64,000 bases of DNA from Brevibacterium sp. p3-SID960 (GCF_025144725.1 NZ_JALXKS010000004.1:46076-110075), one strand, 5' to 3'; shown: positions 8,471 through 17,861, counted from the stretch's first letter. Notes: generated by a model not told the origin, from the letters alone. Numbers and translations: made by a program.

Positions 8471-9691
8471 TCAGGACTGATCAGGGAGTCCGGTGGTGGC
8501 GACGAACAGCCGTCCGGAACCGGTGACGGTGAGCGCCGGGGCCTCGGCAGCGAGGAACACGGAGTCGCCTGCCTGCAGGCGGGTGCCCTCGCTGCAGGTG
8601 AAGGTGCCCGAGGTGCACAGCAGGATGGCCGGCCCGGCCCGGTGGATCTCCCGGTCCTGGGCGGTGTCGATGACCTGGAGGGCGAAGTCATCGCTCGCCC
8701 CGCGCAGCACGCCGGCGTCATCAGCAGCGGCGAGTTCAGGCTGCCCGGGTGTGTAGCTCACCACGGCGTCGAGTTCCTCAACGTCGATGTGCTTGCTCGT
8801 CAGTCCGCCGCGCAGCACATTGTCCGACGATGCCATGATCTCAATGCCGAGCCCGCCGAGGTAGGCGTGCAGGATCCCGGCGTCGAGGGCCAGCGCCTGG
8901 CCTGGCTCGAGCCGCAGCCGGTTGAGCATGAGCGCGACGAGCACGCCGGGATCGTGCGGGAAATCGGCCTGGACTTCCCGCAGGGTCAGAGCCGGGTCGG
9001 CGGCCGAGCCGGCATGTGACGGATCGTCGGCGGCCACCGGGTCGATGGCGATGTGTGCGAGCGCGTCGGCGAGGCTGCCGTAGGTGTCGCGCTCTCGCAG
9101 CAGCAGGCCCGTCGCCTGCTTGAGATCTCCGTTGGCCAGGGCGTCGCGCCAGTCGGCCAGGGCCAACAGCTGAGTCTGCTCACCGGCGGCATCGAGGGCT
9201 GAGGCGAAGCGGTCGATCATCGCCGTGATCGCCTCAGGGGCGCGGAAGCCGCACAGGGCGTGGAACTCGCTGAGCGCGTAGATGAGCTCGGGTTTGTGCG
9301 AATCGTCCTTGTAGTTGCGGTCAGGAGCATCGAGCGGGATACCGGCGGCGTTCTCGCGGGCATAGCCGGCACGTGCCTGGTCCAGCGATGGATGTACCTG
9401 AATCGACAGGGCGGTTTCCGCTGCGAGGATCTTGAGCAGGAACGGCAGCCGGTTGCCGAAGGCGCTGATCGAGGCCTGCCCGAGCGTCGCCTCGGGCGCG
9501 GTCTCAACCCATTCGAGCAGCGAGGCGGCCGGCTGGCCGTCGGCGTCGAGCAGCTGGGAGGGGGCGACGGGATGGGCGCCCATCCACAGCTCTGCGGCCG
9601 GCTCCCCGGTGACGGGCTGGCCGAGGATCTCGGGGATGCCGCTGGACGCTCCCCAGGCGTAGCGCTGAACTGTGTTGAACAGGAACCGCAC
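8471..9691 (-). CDS. manA: Mannose-6-phosphate isomerase, class I
   Basis: 406 residues. Type I phosphomannose isomerase signatures are visible: PQRYAWG-like YAWGASSGIPEILG at the N-terminus, the metal-binding LSIQVHPSLDQA near residue 95 (Gln and His), DDSHKPELIYAL near 128 (Glu), and the C-terminal DAGILHAYLGGLGIEIMASSDNVLRGGLTSKH. It interconverts fructose-6-P and mannose-6-P and needs zinc, supplying mannose for envelope glycans. The GTG start has AAGGGA upstream. In mycobacteria manA (Rv3255c) sits near whiB2; the phosphomannomutase usually found between them is not in this window. Confidence 0.93.
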   Translation of the reverse strand: MRFLFNTVQRYAWGASSGIPEILGQPVTGEPAAELWMGAHPVAPSQLLDADGQPAASLLEWVETAPEATLGQASISAFGNRLPFLLKILAAETALSIQVHPSLDQARAGYARENAAGIPLDAPDRNYKDDSHKPELIYALSEFHALCGFRAPEAITAMIDRFASALDAAGEQTQLLALADWRDALANGDLKQATGLLLRERDTYGSLADALAHIAIDPVAADDPSHAGSAADPALTLREVQADFPHDPGVLVALMLNRLRLEPGQALALDAGILHAYLGGLGIEIMASSDNVLRGGLTSKHIDVEELDAVVSYTPGQPELAAADDAGVLRGASDDFALQVIDTAQDREIHRAGPAILLCTSGTFTCSEGTRLQAGDSVFLAAEAPALTVTGSGRLFVATTGLPDQS

Positions 9692-9800
9692 GTCATTCCC
9701 TTCGCTTCGATGGTGTCAGCCTAGGGCTGCACGAGGACGAAGACCAACCGTAGGCGGCAGCTGTGAACCGCAGGTGACGCCGAGGTGTCCTGGGGATGCG

Positions 9801-9837
9801 ACAGGCGCCCCGCACCGGGAGGGTGCGAGGCGCCTGT
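9801..9837 (-). terminator. Strong hairpin downstream of the amidase gene
   Basis: Inverted repeat ACAGGCGCC...GGCGCCTGT with an inner stem CGCACC/GGTGCG, only about 10 bases past the amidase stop. There is no long U-run, as is common in high-GC actinobacteria. It would end the leftward amidase transcript. Confidence 0.7.
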
Positions 9838-9847
9838 GGCAGTGGTG

Positions 9848-12457
9848 TCAGTCGATGACTCGGACGAAGACCGCGCCGCGCTTGAGCATCCAGCTGTACG
9901 AGCGCTTCGTGGTGCCCGTGCGCTTGGAGCCGGCGTCGTACATCTGGCCCTTCGTCTCGGAGACGATGCCGATGTGGCCGGGGACCCAGATGAGGTCGCC
10001 GGGCTTGGCCTGCGAGGCCGGGATCACCGTGCCAGCAGCCTTCTGCGCCGAGGTGTGGCGCGGGAGGTTGATGCCGTTCTGCTTGTAGACCCACACGGTG
10101 TAGCCCGAGCAGTCCCAGCCCGAGGTGGTGTTGCCGCCCCAGACGTAGCGGACGCCCACGCCCTTGCGGGCCGTCTTGATGATGTTGTCCCGCAGCTCCT
10201 TCTCCTGCTGAGCCTTGGACTTCTTCTCATCCTTCTTCTTGGAGTCGTCCTTCTTGGAGTCGTCCTTCTTCTTGTCGTCCTTCTTTTTGGAGTCGTCCTT
10301 CTTGGAGTCGTCCTTCTTCTTGTCGTCTTTCTTGTTCTTGTCGTCTGCTGGACCTTCCCCGTCGTCAGCAGGCGAATCGTTGTCGTCGCCCGGGGGCGAG
10401 GCCCGGTTGTGATCCCGGGCCCCTCCCTTGATCGAACCGGTGCGTGAGAACTCGGTGGTGCCATAGCCGTTGACCCAGACCAGGCGAGCGCCTTCGAAGA
10501 CCTGTTCGCAGCGGCCGTCGGAGCACTTCGGCGCCTCAGTCGGGTAGCCGAGGTGGCCCCGCTCATAGCCCTTCGAGCCCCAGTACTTCTGCAGGCTTCC
10601 GTGCGTGGGCTGAGCGCCGGTGGCGCTCGTCCAGTGCACTGAGCCCTTCTCGAACTTCTGGTAGACACCGCCGTTCTTCAGGCCTCCGCGCTCATCGGAG
10701 GTCGGGAAGCCGAGCGTGTCGCGCATCGAGTCCTTGTACATGGACCGGATCGCGCCCTTGAGCAGGAAGGTCTTGCCGTTCTTGTGGAAGACCGCACCCT
10801 TCTCGAAGTCGCGCGCGGTGCCGCCCTGGAAGCCGTACTCCTTGCCGGTGGCCTTGCCGAGCTTGTCGGCGTGCTTCTCGGCGTACTTGTCGATCGGCGT
10901 CTGCTTCGGCGGCTTCGGCTTGTCCTCCTTGGGCTTGTCCTCCTTGGGCTTATCCTCCTTAGGGCCTGAGCCGGCCTTCTGCATCTTCTCAACGGCATTG
11001 CGCATGCCGCCGATCTTGGAGTAGAAGGCAGCTCCCGGGCACGAGGTGGTGCCGAGGTCGCGGTGACCGACGATCGTATTGATCCGCTTGCCGGCCACGG
11101 TCGTCTTGCCCTTGGCGGGAACGCCGTTGGCCGAGAGCTTCCAGGCGATCGCGTGCTCGACAGCGCGCAGGGTCTCATTCGGCGGTGCGGACTTCTCGAA
11201 GGTGCCCATCACCGAGATGCCGAACGTACCGGTGTTGTAGCCGGCGACGTGGGCGCCGATGACGGCCCGGTCGAGTCCTCCGGCACGGCCCTCCCATAGG
11301 CGGCCGTACTTGTCGGCCAGCACGTTGTAGCCGACGTCGGACCAGCCGCGGCCCTTGGTGTGGAAGCTGTAGATGCCGCGCAGGATGCCCGGCACATCGG
11401 AGGCCTTGTAGTTGTTCGAGCCTGCGGTGTGGTGGATGACGGTCGCCTTGACGCCGCTGGCGTAGCTCGGCTTGCCCTTGCGCAGGCTCTCCTTGGCGCC
11501 CCAGGACTTGCGGGAGCCGATCGAGGGCTTGGGCACCTTCTTCATCGAGGTGTTCTCCACGGCGGCGTCACCGGGCACGTAGGCGGCGTTCTGCGCGTCG
11601 TACTCGGGCTGCTGCGCATCGGTTTCCCCGGCCGGATCATCGGCCCCGGTGTCAGCAGTTCCCTCGGTCTCAGCACCGTCTGTCGCGCCGGCGGCGTCGA
11701 CGACCGGGGCGTTGCTGGCCACGGCCTCGGCGTCTGCCGGTGAGGACTTCGGGTCAACGAGGACGAGTTCGGCCTTCTGCGGTGCGCTCTCGCCGAGCAC
11801 GCGCATCTGCACGGCGGTGGCGGAGTTGACGATGAAGGGCTCGGTGCCTTCGGTGCCCTCTCCCTGGCCGTTCTCGTGTTCGACTTCCTCCCAGGCCGAC
11901 CAGCCGTCGGCGGACTGCACGCGCACCTCGATGGTGACGTTGGTGGTGCCCTGGTAGGCCGCGCCGATGACCGAGGAGCGGTCGGCGGGCACGTCGAGGA
12001 CGTCGGAGATTGCGGCGATGTTGACGCCGTCTTCGGTCTTCTCCTGGACGCTGCCGGACATGTCCGGCTCGCTCGTCTCAGTCGGAGCCTCGGTCGGTTC
12101 GTCCGAGCCGCCTCCGGTCTCTGGGGCCTCACCGCCGCCGAGCTCGCCTGGGGCGGTGCTCATAGGCGCGACGCTGGCGCCGAAGACGCCCGCGCTGCCG
12201 ACGCTCATCTGCTGGATGAACGCTTCGGACTTCATGAGGTTGGGCAGATTGGTCATCGACTGATTTGCCGCATCGGCTGCGCTGCCGGAGGCTGCGCGGG
12301 CACCGGGGGCTTCGAGACCTGGCTCGCTGACATCGGTCAGCGACTTCTTCTCGACGTCGGGCGTGACGGTGTCGGCCGAGGCCGGCAGCACCAGTCCCAG
12401 TGTCGAGGTCATGACTGCTGCGGCACACGTCGCCACAGCGGGTATCAGTATTCTCAT
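9848..12457 (-). CDS. Secreted PGRP amidase / LGFP / NlpC-P60 cell-wall hydrolase
   Basis: 869 residues. Signal peptide 1-28; acidic Pro/Glu-rich region; zinc amidase (PGRP/Amidase_2) about 315-490 with ligands His342 or His343 (VIHHTAG), His465 (GHRDLG) and Cys473 (SCPG); KEDKP repeats; LGFP repeats about 535-660 (LGFPTSDERGG, LGYPTEAP); a Lys/Asp/Ser tandem-repeat linker; C-terminal NlpC/P60 domain with catalytic Cys783 (WDCSGY) and His828 (GHIG). It would cut both the N-acetylmuramoyl-L-alanine bond and a stem-peptide bond outside the cell. The ATG with AAAGG upstream (12457) is preferred over one 42 bases earlier because it begins the signal peptide. LGFP repeats are thought to bind the envelope. 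Confidence 0.9.
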   Translation of the reverse strand: MRILIPAVATCAAAVMTSTLGLVLPASADTVTPDVEKKSLTDVSEPGLEAPGARAASGSAADAANQSMTNLPNLMKSEAFIQQMSVGSAGVFGASVAPMSTAPGELGGGEAPETGGGSDEPTEAPTETSEPDMSGSVQEKTEDGVNIAAISDVLDVPADRSSVIGAAYQGTTNVTIEVRVQSADGWSAWEEVEHENGQGEGTEGTEPFIVNSATAVQMRVLGESAPQKAELVLVDPKSSPADAEAVASNAPVVDAAGATDGAETEGTADTGADDPAGETDAQQPEYDAQNAAYVPGDAAVENTSMKKVPKPSIGSRKSWGAKESLRKGKPSYASGVKATVIHHTAGSNNYKASDVPGILRGIYSFHTKGRGWSDVGYNVLADKYGRLWEGRAGGLDRAVIGAHVAGYNTGTFGISVMGTFEKSAPPNETLRAVEHAIAWKLSANGVPAKGKTTVAGKRINTIVGHRDLGTTSCPGAAFYSKIGGMRNAVEKMQKAGSGPKEDKPKEDKPKEDKPKPPKQTPIDKYAEKHADKLGKATGKEYGFQGGTARDFEKGAVFHKNGKTFLLKGAIRSMYKDSMRDTLGFPTSDERGGLKNGGVYQKFEKGSVHWTSATGAQPTHGSLQKYWGSKGYERGHLGYPTEAPKCSDGRCEQVFEGARLVWVNGYGTTEFSRTGSIKGGARDHNRASPPGDDNDSPADDGEGPADDKNKKDDKKKDDSKKDDSKKKDDKKKDDSKKDDSKKKDEKKSKAQQEKELRDNIIKTARKGVGVRYVWGGNTTSGWDCSGYTVWVYKQNGINLPRHTSAQKAAGTVIPASQAKPGDLIWVPGHIGIVSETKGQMYDAGSKRTGTTKRSYSWMLKRGAVFVRVID
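10238..10333 (-). repeat. 48-bp tandem repeat, two units, in the hydrolase linker
   Basis: Two consecutive copies encode KKDDKKKDDSKKDDSK, followed by a broken third (KKDEKKSK). The copies are nearly identical in DNA as well as protein and sit between the LGFP region and the NlpC/P60 domain. As the unit is a multiple of three, gain or loss would change linker length without a frameshift. Confidence 0.85.
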
Positions 12458-12589
12458 CGTTTCAGCCTTTGCGAGGAAGACAGGGAAGATAGGCTTCACG
12501 AGTGATTGCCGTCATTGGCAAGATGACGAATCAGCTCAACATGACAGAATTGTTACATACTTCGCGGCGTGTCGCTTTGAAAAATCTCC

Positions 12590-12669
12590 CGCAAGGGGAA
12601 TTACAGCGATGTCGTTCCGCGTGTTCATGCGGTTCGGGAGGCCTGAAAAATTTTTGTGATCCCCTTGCG
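12590..12669 (-). promoter_or_regulatory. Structured 5' leader of the amidase gene
   Basis: Perfect 10-bp inverted repeat (CGCAAGGGGA / TCCCCTTGCG) enclosing 60 bases, about 130 nt upstream of the amidase start. The downstream arm can alternatively fold into a short hairpin (TCCC-CTTGC-GGGA) followed by GATTTTT, which resembles a terminator. Two exclusive folds of this kind suggest a regulatory RNA. c-di-AMP (ydaO) riboswitches often precede such hydrolases in actinobacteria, but I cannot match the conserved ydaO core here. Confidence 0.4.
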
Positions 12670-12756
12670 AACTCGGTAAAAGTCCTGACATCGGGGTCAC
12701 GGAACGCGGCGCTGAGGCGGTGGGGCGTGAGTGCGGGAACCGGGCTGGGCGACCGG

Positions 12757-14241
12757 TCAGGGAACGTGGCAGATGGCGCCGTCGTCTTCTTCGCTGCCCT
12801 TGCCGCCTTCCGGCTGGGCTGCAGTCAGGTGCATGCCGCTGGTCGCCAGGGCCGCGCCGGCCGGAGCATAGATGCCTGCAGCGGTGTCCTCGGCGTCCTC
12901 CTCGGAGGCTGTGATCGTCGAGGAGACGAGCTCGTGGACGCCGGCGAAATCCGGGTGGGTGGGGTTGACGCGCGGCGGGGTGAGGTTGAGCGATTCCATC
13001 TGGTGCTCCCGCGACTTCATCGCCAGGTCGACGAACGTGTCGACCTGCAGCTGCGGGATATCGGTGGAGACCACCTCGGGAGCGGCCTTGGCGATGTCCT
13101 GGAAGCGCAGCATCACCGTTGACGCGTCGAGCTGTTCGAGCATCGCCTGCTGCACGCAGCGCTGGCGGACCATGCGCTCATAGTCGCTGGAGAACTCCCG
13201 CGAGCGGGCGTACCACAGCGCGCGGTAGCCGTCGAGATGCTGCTCACCGGGTTCGATCCAGCCTTTGACCGGGCCGTGCTTGCCGGTCTTCGGGTCGACC
13301 TTCGAGGAGATCGGCACGCGCTTGCCGGAGACGATGTCGATACCGCCCATCGCGTCGATGAGCTGCTCGAATCCCTTCAGGTCGATCATCGCGTAGTACT
13401 GCACCGTGAGCCCGGTGATGCCCTCGGCGGCGTCCTTGGTCGCCTGGACGCCAGCGGGGGTCTTCCCGTCGAACTCGTCGGCGAGCTTCTCGCCCTGCTG
13501 GTAGACGGCGTTAAGGATGCACTCGTCGCCGCAGGTGAAGCCCTGCGGGTAGTGCCTGTGCAGCGGGGACTCTTCGGGGAAGGGCACGTTCTGCATGTTG
13601 CGCGGCATCCCGATGCTCACCGCCTTGCCGGTCTTGGCGTCGACCGAGATGAGCGAGAGGCTGTCGGGGCGGATGCCGGTGCGTCCCTTGCCGGCATCGG
13701 AGCCGAGCAGCAGGATGTTGTAGCGTCCGTCGACGGCGCGCTGACCCCAGCCGGCGGCGAACACATCGGTCATGAGCTGGCGCTGGCTATTGATCATCAT
13801 GGTCCCCCAGGCCAGTCCCCCGCCGATGACGAGTGTGAATACGAGGCTGGCGGCCAGGAATGTGCGGCGGACCTTCGGTGACAGCGTCACGAGCTTGACC
13901 CGGCGCACGGTGTCGAGCAGGCACACGATCCAGTTCAGCGTGAACACGGCGAGGAATGCAGTGACGCCGGTGAGCACGAACGGGTTGGTGCCCAGGGTGA
14001 TGAGGAAGCCGCGGGCGAAGATCGCCGTCAATGCGGCGACGAGCAGCAGTGCCCAGCCGCCGAGGGTGAGGGTGAGCGAGAACTTCGCCCATCGGCGCAC
14101 CCGGAACAGCGACTGCACGGAACCAGGCACAAGGATCGTCGAGGCCAGCAGGATCCAGCCGCGGGCGTTGCGCACCGGCTGGTTGGCATGCTCCGGATAG
14201 CGCACCGGGTCGATGTACTTCAGGGGCCTGCGCTCGGCCAT
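12757..14241 (-). CDS. LytR-CpsA-Psr (LCP) family ligase
   Basis: 494 residues. Residues 25-155 carry four hydrophobic segments, the last (about 127-150) followed by the extracellular LCP domain. LCP signatures: NILLLGSDAGKGRTGIRPDSL (about 174-194), the SIGMPRNMQNVP loop, GGIDIV, and YARSREFSSDYERMVRQRCVQQ with the polyprenyl-phosphate and metal contacts. LCP enzymes attach lipid-carried glycopolymers (arabinogalactan, teichoic acids) to peptidoglycan. AGGAGG precedes the ATG. In mycobacteria CpsA (Rv3267) is next to the TIGR03089 gene. The amidase lies downstream in the same direction after 299 bp with its own leader. Confidence 0.9.
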   Translation of the reverse strand: MAERRPLKYIDPVRYPEHANQPVRNARGWILLASTILVPGSVQSLFRVRRWAKFSLTLTLGGWALLLVAALTAIFARGFLITLGTNPFVLTGVTAFLAVFTLNWIVCLLDTVRRVKLVTLSPKVRRTFLAASLVFTLVIGGGLAWGTMMINSQRQLMTDVFAAGWGQRAVDGRYNILLLGSDAGKGRTGIRPDSLSLISVDAKTGKAVSIGMPRNMQNVPFPEESPLHRHYPQGFTCGDECILNAVYQQGEKLADEFDGKTPAGVQATKDAAEGITGLTVQYYAMIDLKGFEQLIDAMGGIDIVSGKRVPISSKVDPKTGKHGPVKGWIEPGEQHLDGYRALWYARSREFSSDYERMVRQRCVQQAMLEQLDASTVMLRFQDIAKAAPEVVSTDIPQLQVDTFVDLAMKSREHQMESLNLTPPRVNPTHPDFAGVHELVSSTITASEEDAEDTAAGIYAPAGAALATSGMHLTAAQPEGGKGSEEDDGAICHVP

Positions 14242-14531
14242 CGACTGCCTCCTGTTCTGCTGGCGTGCGCTCTCACGTCCTCGTCATGGGGCAGGTCGCA
14301 CGCGCCGGAGGCGGTGTGACGCGGGATGCGGCAACTGCGCCGCACGGGGACGTCGCGTCGGTACTGAACCAGGTTAGCGCTCAAGCCTGAGACCGCCTGG
14401 GAGAATCCGGCGGCGAGTGTCCGCGTGTCTTGCTGTCAGTCGGTCGTGTACAAGCTGCGAGAAGCCCCCTCGCTGTGCCGCCGGCTCCCCTAAGATGAGG
14501 GCTCCACTGGCACTTCGCAGATCGGACTTCG
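14242..14531. promoter_or_regulatory. Divergent region between LCP and PucR-type genes
   Basis: 290 bp without a convincing gene; it must hold the promoters for the LCP gene and the PucR-type regulator. I see no obvious palindrome or riboswitch. Confidence 0.35.
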
Positions 14532-16211
14532 ATGGCAGCTGAAACGGGACAGTTTCTTTCGTCCCTTCTGACAGCGAACAATTCAACTCAGGCGATGCAG
14601 GCGGCGGTCCGCCATGTCGTCGCGGTGGTGCAGTGCGACATCTCATGGACGGGTGTGGTCAAGGCTGATGCTGAGATGCACATCGGAGCCCACCACGGAC
14701 TTCAGACGCCAGAGATGGCAGCGGACTGGCATCTGGCCGTCGGTGAGGGAATCGGCGGGAAGGCTGCGTCGCTGCAGCGCACGCAGAAGAGCAGCAACTA
14801 TCTGCACGACTCACGCAGGGTGCCCGCCAAACGGCTGATCGACAACGAGAAGATCGGGTCAGTGCTCGTGTCTCCGCTCATGGCACACGACGCAGCGCTT
14901 GGGGTGCTGTATGCCGCAGACCGACGGCAGCGGAATTGGACTTCAGAGGAAATCGACGAGCTGGAGTCGATCGCCGACCATCTCTCGGTGCGCCTGGCGC
15001 AGCTCGATCGCGTCCGCCTGGCAGAAGCTCGGGCCAGCGACGCCCGGCGACGAGCCGAAGCAGCCGACTCCCACCTGACGTCGGCCATCGAATTGGTCGA
15101 GCTGCTGAGCTCGGCATCGGCGGTCAATCACGCTCTGGATGCAGTCGCGGTTTACCTCAACGCCCGGATCGAACTGCATGACCGCCACAATTCAGTCATC
15201 GGAGCATCCGGTCCAGACCGGGCATCATGCCATGGAGTAGAAATCTCCAGCCGGCTCAGCCCGCAGAGCAGACTGACGGTGCACCTGTCCTGCGTCGATG
15301 AGGACACGACCCTCACCGAGCCGTCTGCCCGGATCGCTCTTCATGCGCTCAAGCTTCAGCTGCTGCGCCTCTGCGAGCGGTCGGCGACAATCGAGACGCT
15401 ACGCGGAGACCTCCAGGAGAAGCTGCTGACCGGCAACTTCACCAATACGGCCCATATTCAGCGGCGACTCGCGCTCATCGGGTGCGCACCGATCGGATCA
15501 GATGCACGGGTTATCGTCATCAGAGCACGGGACCAGGCCGATCAGATCTCTGAGCGCTTCCACAGCGACCTGCGCGCGACGTTCCCGGACTATCTTGTCG
15601 ATCATCGCGACGAGTCCACTGTCGTCATCATCGGCAACGGCGGGTCGGAAGAAGAGCTCTCACTTCAGATCGCAGATCTGCTTGGCCGCGAAGAGCATCG
15701 TCGGAAGCGAAAAGGCACGTCCAAAGGAAGCCCAGGCGACAGCCGCAGATTCGTCGCCGGTATCGGACGTCGCACAGAACAGCTGCATGAGGTGTCCATC
15801 TCCTACGATGAAGCACGGGCCGCATGCACCGTGGGCATGTCCAACCCGCAGACCAGCATCGACGGGGTTGCCAGCGCCCGGGCTCTGGGTCTTCAGGGGC
15901 TGGCGAGCATCCCTAATGCCCAGCTCCAGGCGATGGTGACGGACACGTTCGGGCCGATCATTGCCCATGACGAGCGCCACGGAACGCACTACATGACAAC
16001 CATCAGCTCGTACCTGGCCAACGACCGACACCTCGGCGACACCGCAGCCGAGCTCCACGTGCACTACAACACTGTGCGCAACCGCATCGCTCGCATCGAA
16101 GAACTGCTCGACCTCAGTTTCGCCCGCACCGACGACCGGTATCGCGCGGAGACTGCCGTGCGCATGGCTGCCGTGCTCGCGGCCCGCACGGCGCCGACGA
16201 CAGCCCTGTGA
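14532..16211 (+). CDS. GAF and PucR-type helix-turn-helix regulator
   Basis: 559 residues. Residues 15-160 form a GAF-like sensor (HHGLQTPEMAADWHLAVGEGIGGKAA; GSVLVSPLMAHDAALGVLYAADR), followed by a helical linker, a central CdaR/PucR-like domain, and a C-terminal HTH_30 domain (TISSYLANDRHLGDTAAELHVHYNTVRNRIARIEELL, about 493-529). Proteins of this build control catabolic operons in actinobacteria. The acyl-CoA synthetase and AtoE transporter lie directly downstream in the same direction, so they are the likely targets; the ligand may be a short-chain acid or its CoA ester. That assignment is inference. Confidence 0.82.
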   Translation: MAAETGQFLSSLLTANNSTQAMQAAVRHVVAVVQCDISWTGVVKADAEMHIGAHHGLQTPEMAADWHLAVGEGIGGKAASLQRTQKSSNYLHDSRRVPAKRLIDNEKIGSVLVSPLMAHDAALGVLYAADRRQRNWTSEEIDELESIADHLSVRLAQLDRVRLAEARASDARRRAEAADSHLTSAIELVELLSSASAVNHALDAVAVYLNARIELHDRHNSVIGASGPDRASCHGVEISSRLSPQSRLTVHLSCVDEDTTLTEPSARIALHALKLQLLRLCERSATIETLRGDLQEKLLTGNFTNTAHIQRRLALIGCAPIGSDARVIVIRARDQADQISERFHSDLRATFPDYLVDHRDESTVVIIGNGGSEEELSLQIADLLGREEHRRKRKGTSKGSPGDSRRFVAGIGRRTEQLHEVSISYDEARAACTVGMSNPQTSIDGVASARALGLQGLASIPNAQLQAMVTDTFGPIIAHDERHGTHYMTTISSYLANDRHLGDTAAELHVHYNTVRNRIARIEELLDLSFARTDDRYRAETAVRMAAVLAARTAPTTAL

Positions 16212-16334
16212 CGATCTGACAGGCGACGGCCGGAAGTCTGTACCCGATTCACATAGCCAGCCCTGCATGCGTGCGACATCCTGACTGACAACGTGGCGCG
16301 GGCCACATCGCTCAAGGGAGAGGGAGTCGCAACG

Positions 16335-17861
16335 ATGCAATGTGATGTCATCCGGGACCTGGTTCTGCCGGCAGTCAAGAAGCACGGGAGCCGCACAGCC
16401 GTCATCGCCGACGGACGAACCTGGACGTACCGGGAACTGCACAATGCCGCATGCGAAGTCGCCAGCATTCTAATCGCACGAGGGGTCAAAGCCAGCGACC
16501 CGGTGGCCATCATGCTGGACAACAGCGCCGAATATCTCATCGCCGACCTGGCGATCGCATCCGTCGGCGCTGCCAAAGTGCCCATCAACCTGATGCTCTC
16601 GCCAGCGGAGATGACCTACATCCTGTCCGATTCCGGCGCGAAGCTGGTGCTGACATCGGATGCTCGCAGAGGCACGCTGTCCGATGCGACAAGCGAATCC
16701 GTTCTGGAGAAGCTCATCCTCAGCGTCTCCGACGAACGACGTGTCGCGGTGGCCGGCGCCGACGGCCCGCTCACAGCAGATGCCGCACAGGAGCTGCCTG
16801 CTGTCAGAGCCGAGGATATCGCGCTGATCATGTACACCGGGGGCACGACCGGCCGGCCGAAGGGTGTCGTCCACCTGCAGAAGGGCTTCGCCTCCAATCT
16901 CCTCTCGCACGTCATCGAAACCGAGATCACGGCTGACGATCACCTGCTGCTGTCCTCGCCGCTCCCCCACAGCGCAGGCGTTCTTGCACTCGCCGGTCTG
17001 CTGCAGGGAGCCGTTGTCGAGGTGATGAAGCAGTTCGACATGGAGTCCACCCTAAACAAGATCGAGACCGGCGGCGTGACGTATCTGTTCATGGTGCCGA
17101 CCATGATCAACCGGCTTCTGGATGCCACCGAGGAACGCCCGAACTTTGATCCCGGCCGACTGCAGACGATCCTCTACGGCGCCTCCCCCATTTCGGAGGA
17201 GCGACTGCGTCAGGGGCTGCGGATCTTCGGCCCGGTGTTCATGCAGCTCTACGGACAGACCGAGGCACCGAACTTCCTCACACGCCTTCGCAAAGACGAC
17301 CACGACGCCGACCGCTTCCCCAAACGGCTGCGCAGCTGTGGCCAGCGCTCGCTCATGGCCGCCGTGCGCGTCGTGCGCAATGACGACACCGACTGCGATC
17401 CGCATGAGGTCGGCGAAGTCATCGGAAGCGCGCCCTATGTCATGGACCGCTACCTCAACCGTCCCGAAGTGACAGAGGAGACAGTCCGCAACGGGTGGCT
17501 CTACACCGGCGACCTCGGCTACGTGGACGAAGACGGCTACGTCTACCTCGTCGATCGCAAGAAGGACATGATCATCACCGGCGGCTTCAACGTCTACGCC
17601 AGCGAGGTCGAACAGGCGCTGTCTGCGCTCGATCTTGTTCAAGACGTCGCTGTCGTCGGCGCTCCTCACCCGGATTGGGGTGAGGCGGTCACCGCTTACG
17701 TCGTACCCGCACGTGAGGGTGTCGAGCCCGGCGACATCATCAACGCCTCCCGGGACGTGCTTTCCAGCTACAAGCGGCCGAAATACGTCCACCTCACCGA
17801 CGCTCTGCCCGTCACGGCCGTCGGCAAGATTAACAAGAAGCAGCTGCGCGAGCACAGCTGA
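16335..17861 (+). CDS. Acyl-CoA synthetase (AMP-forming)
   Basis: 508 residues of the ANL adenylating superfamily. P-loop-like MYTGGTTGRPKGVVH near residue 166, YGQTEAPNF near 306, and the C-terminal core YTGDLGYVDEDGYVYLVDRKKDMIITGGFNVYASEVE near 390-425, with the catalytic lysine in the last segment (GKINKKQL). It should activate a carboxylic acid to its CoA thioester through an acyl-adenylate. The ATG preceded by GGGAGAGGGAG is preferred to a GTG 42 bases upstream. Adjacent to an AtoE-type transporter, so short-chain fatty acids are the probable substrates; aromatic or branched acids remain possible. Confidence 0.88.
   Translation: MQCDVIRDLVLPAVKKHGSRTAVIADGRTWTYRELHNAACEVASILIARGVKASDPVAIMLDNSAEYLIADLAIASVGAAKVPINLMLSPAEMTYILSDSGAKLVLTSDARRGTLSDATSESVLEKLILSVSDERRVAVAGADGPLTADAAQELPAVRAEDIALIMYTGGTTGRPKGVVHLQKGFASNLLSHVIETEITADDHLLLSSPLPHSAGVLALAGLLQGAVVEVMKQFDMESTLNKIETGGVTYLFMVPTMINRLLDATEERPNFDPGRLQTILYGASPISEERLRQGLRIFGPVFMQLYGQTEAPNFLTRLRKDDHDADRFPKRLRSCGQRSLMAAVRVVRNDDTDCDPHEVGEVIGSAPYVMDRYLNRPEVTEETVRNGWLYTGDLGYVDEDGYVYLVDRKKDMIITGGFNVYASEVEQALSALDLVQDVAVVGAPHPDWGEAVTAYVVPAREGVEPGDIINASRDVLSSYKRPKYVHLTDALPVTAVGKINKKQLREHS

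Noticed and set aside
10215..10412. Plus-strand frame encoding Phe/Leu/Ser repeats
   Set aside because: Direct antisense of the Lys/Asp tandem repeat in the cell-wall hydrolase linker.
12590..12669. ydaO (c-di-AMP) riboswitch upstream of the amidase
   Set aside because: The gene context fits, but I could not match the conserved ydaO core, so I list only an unassigned structured leader.
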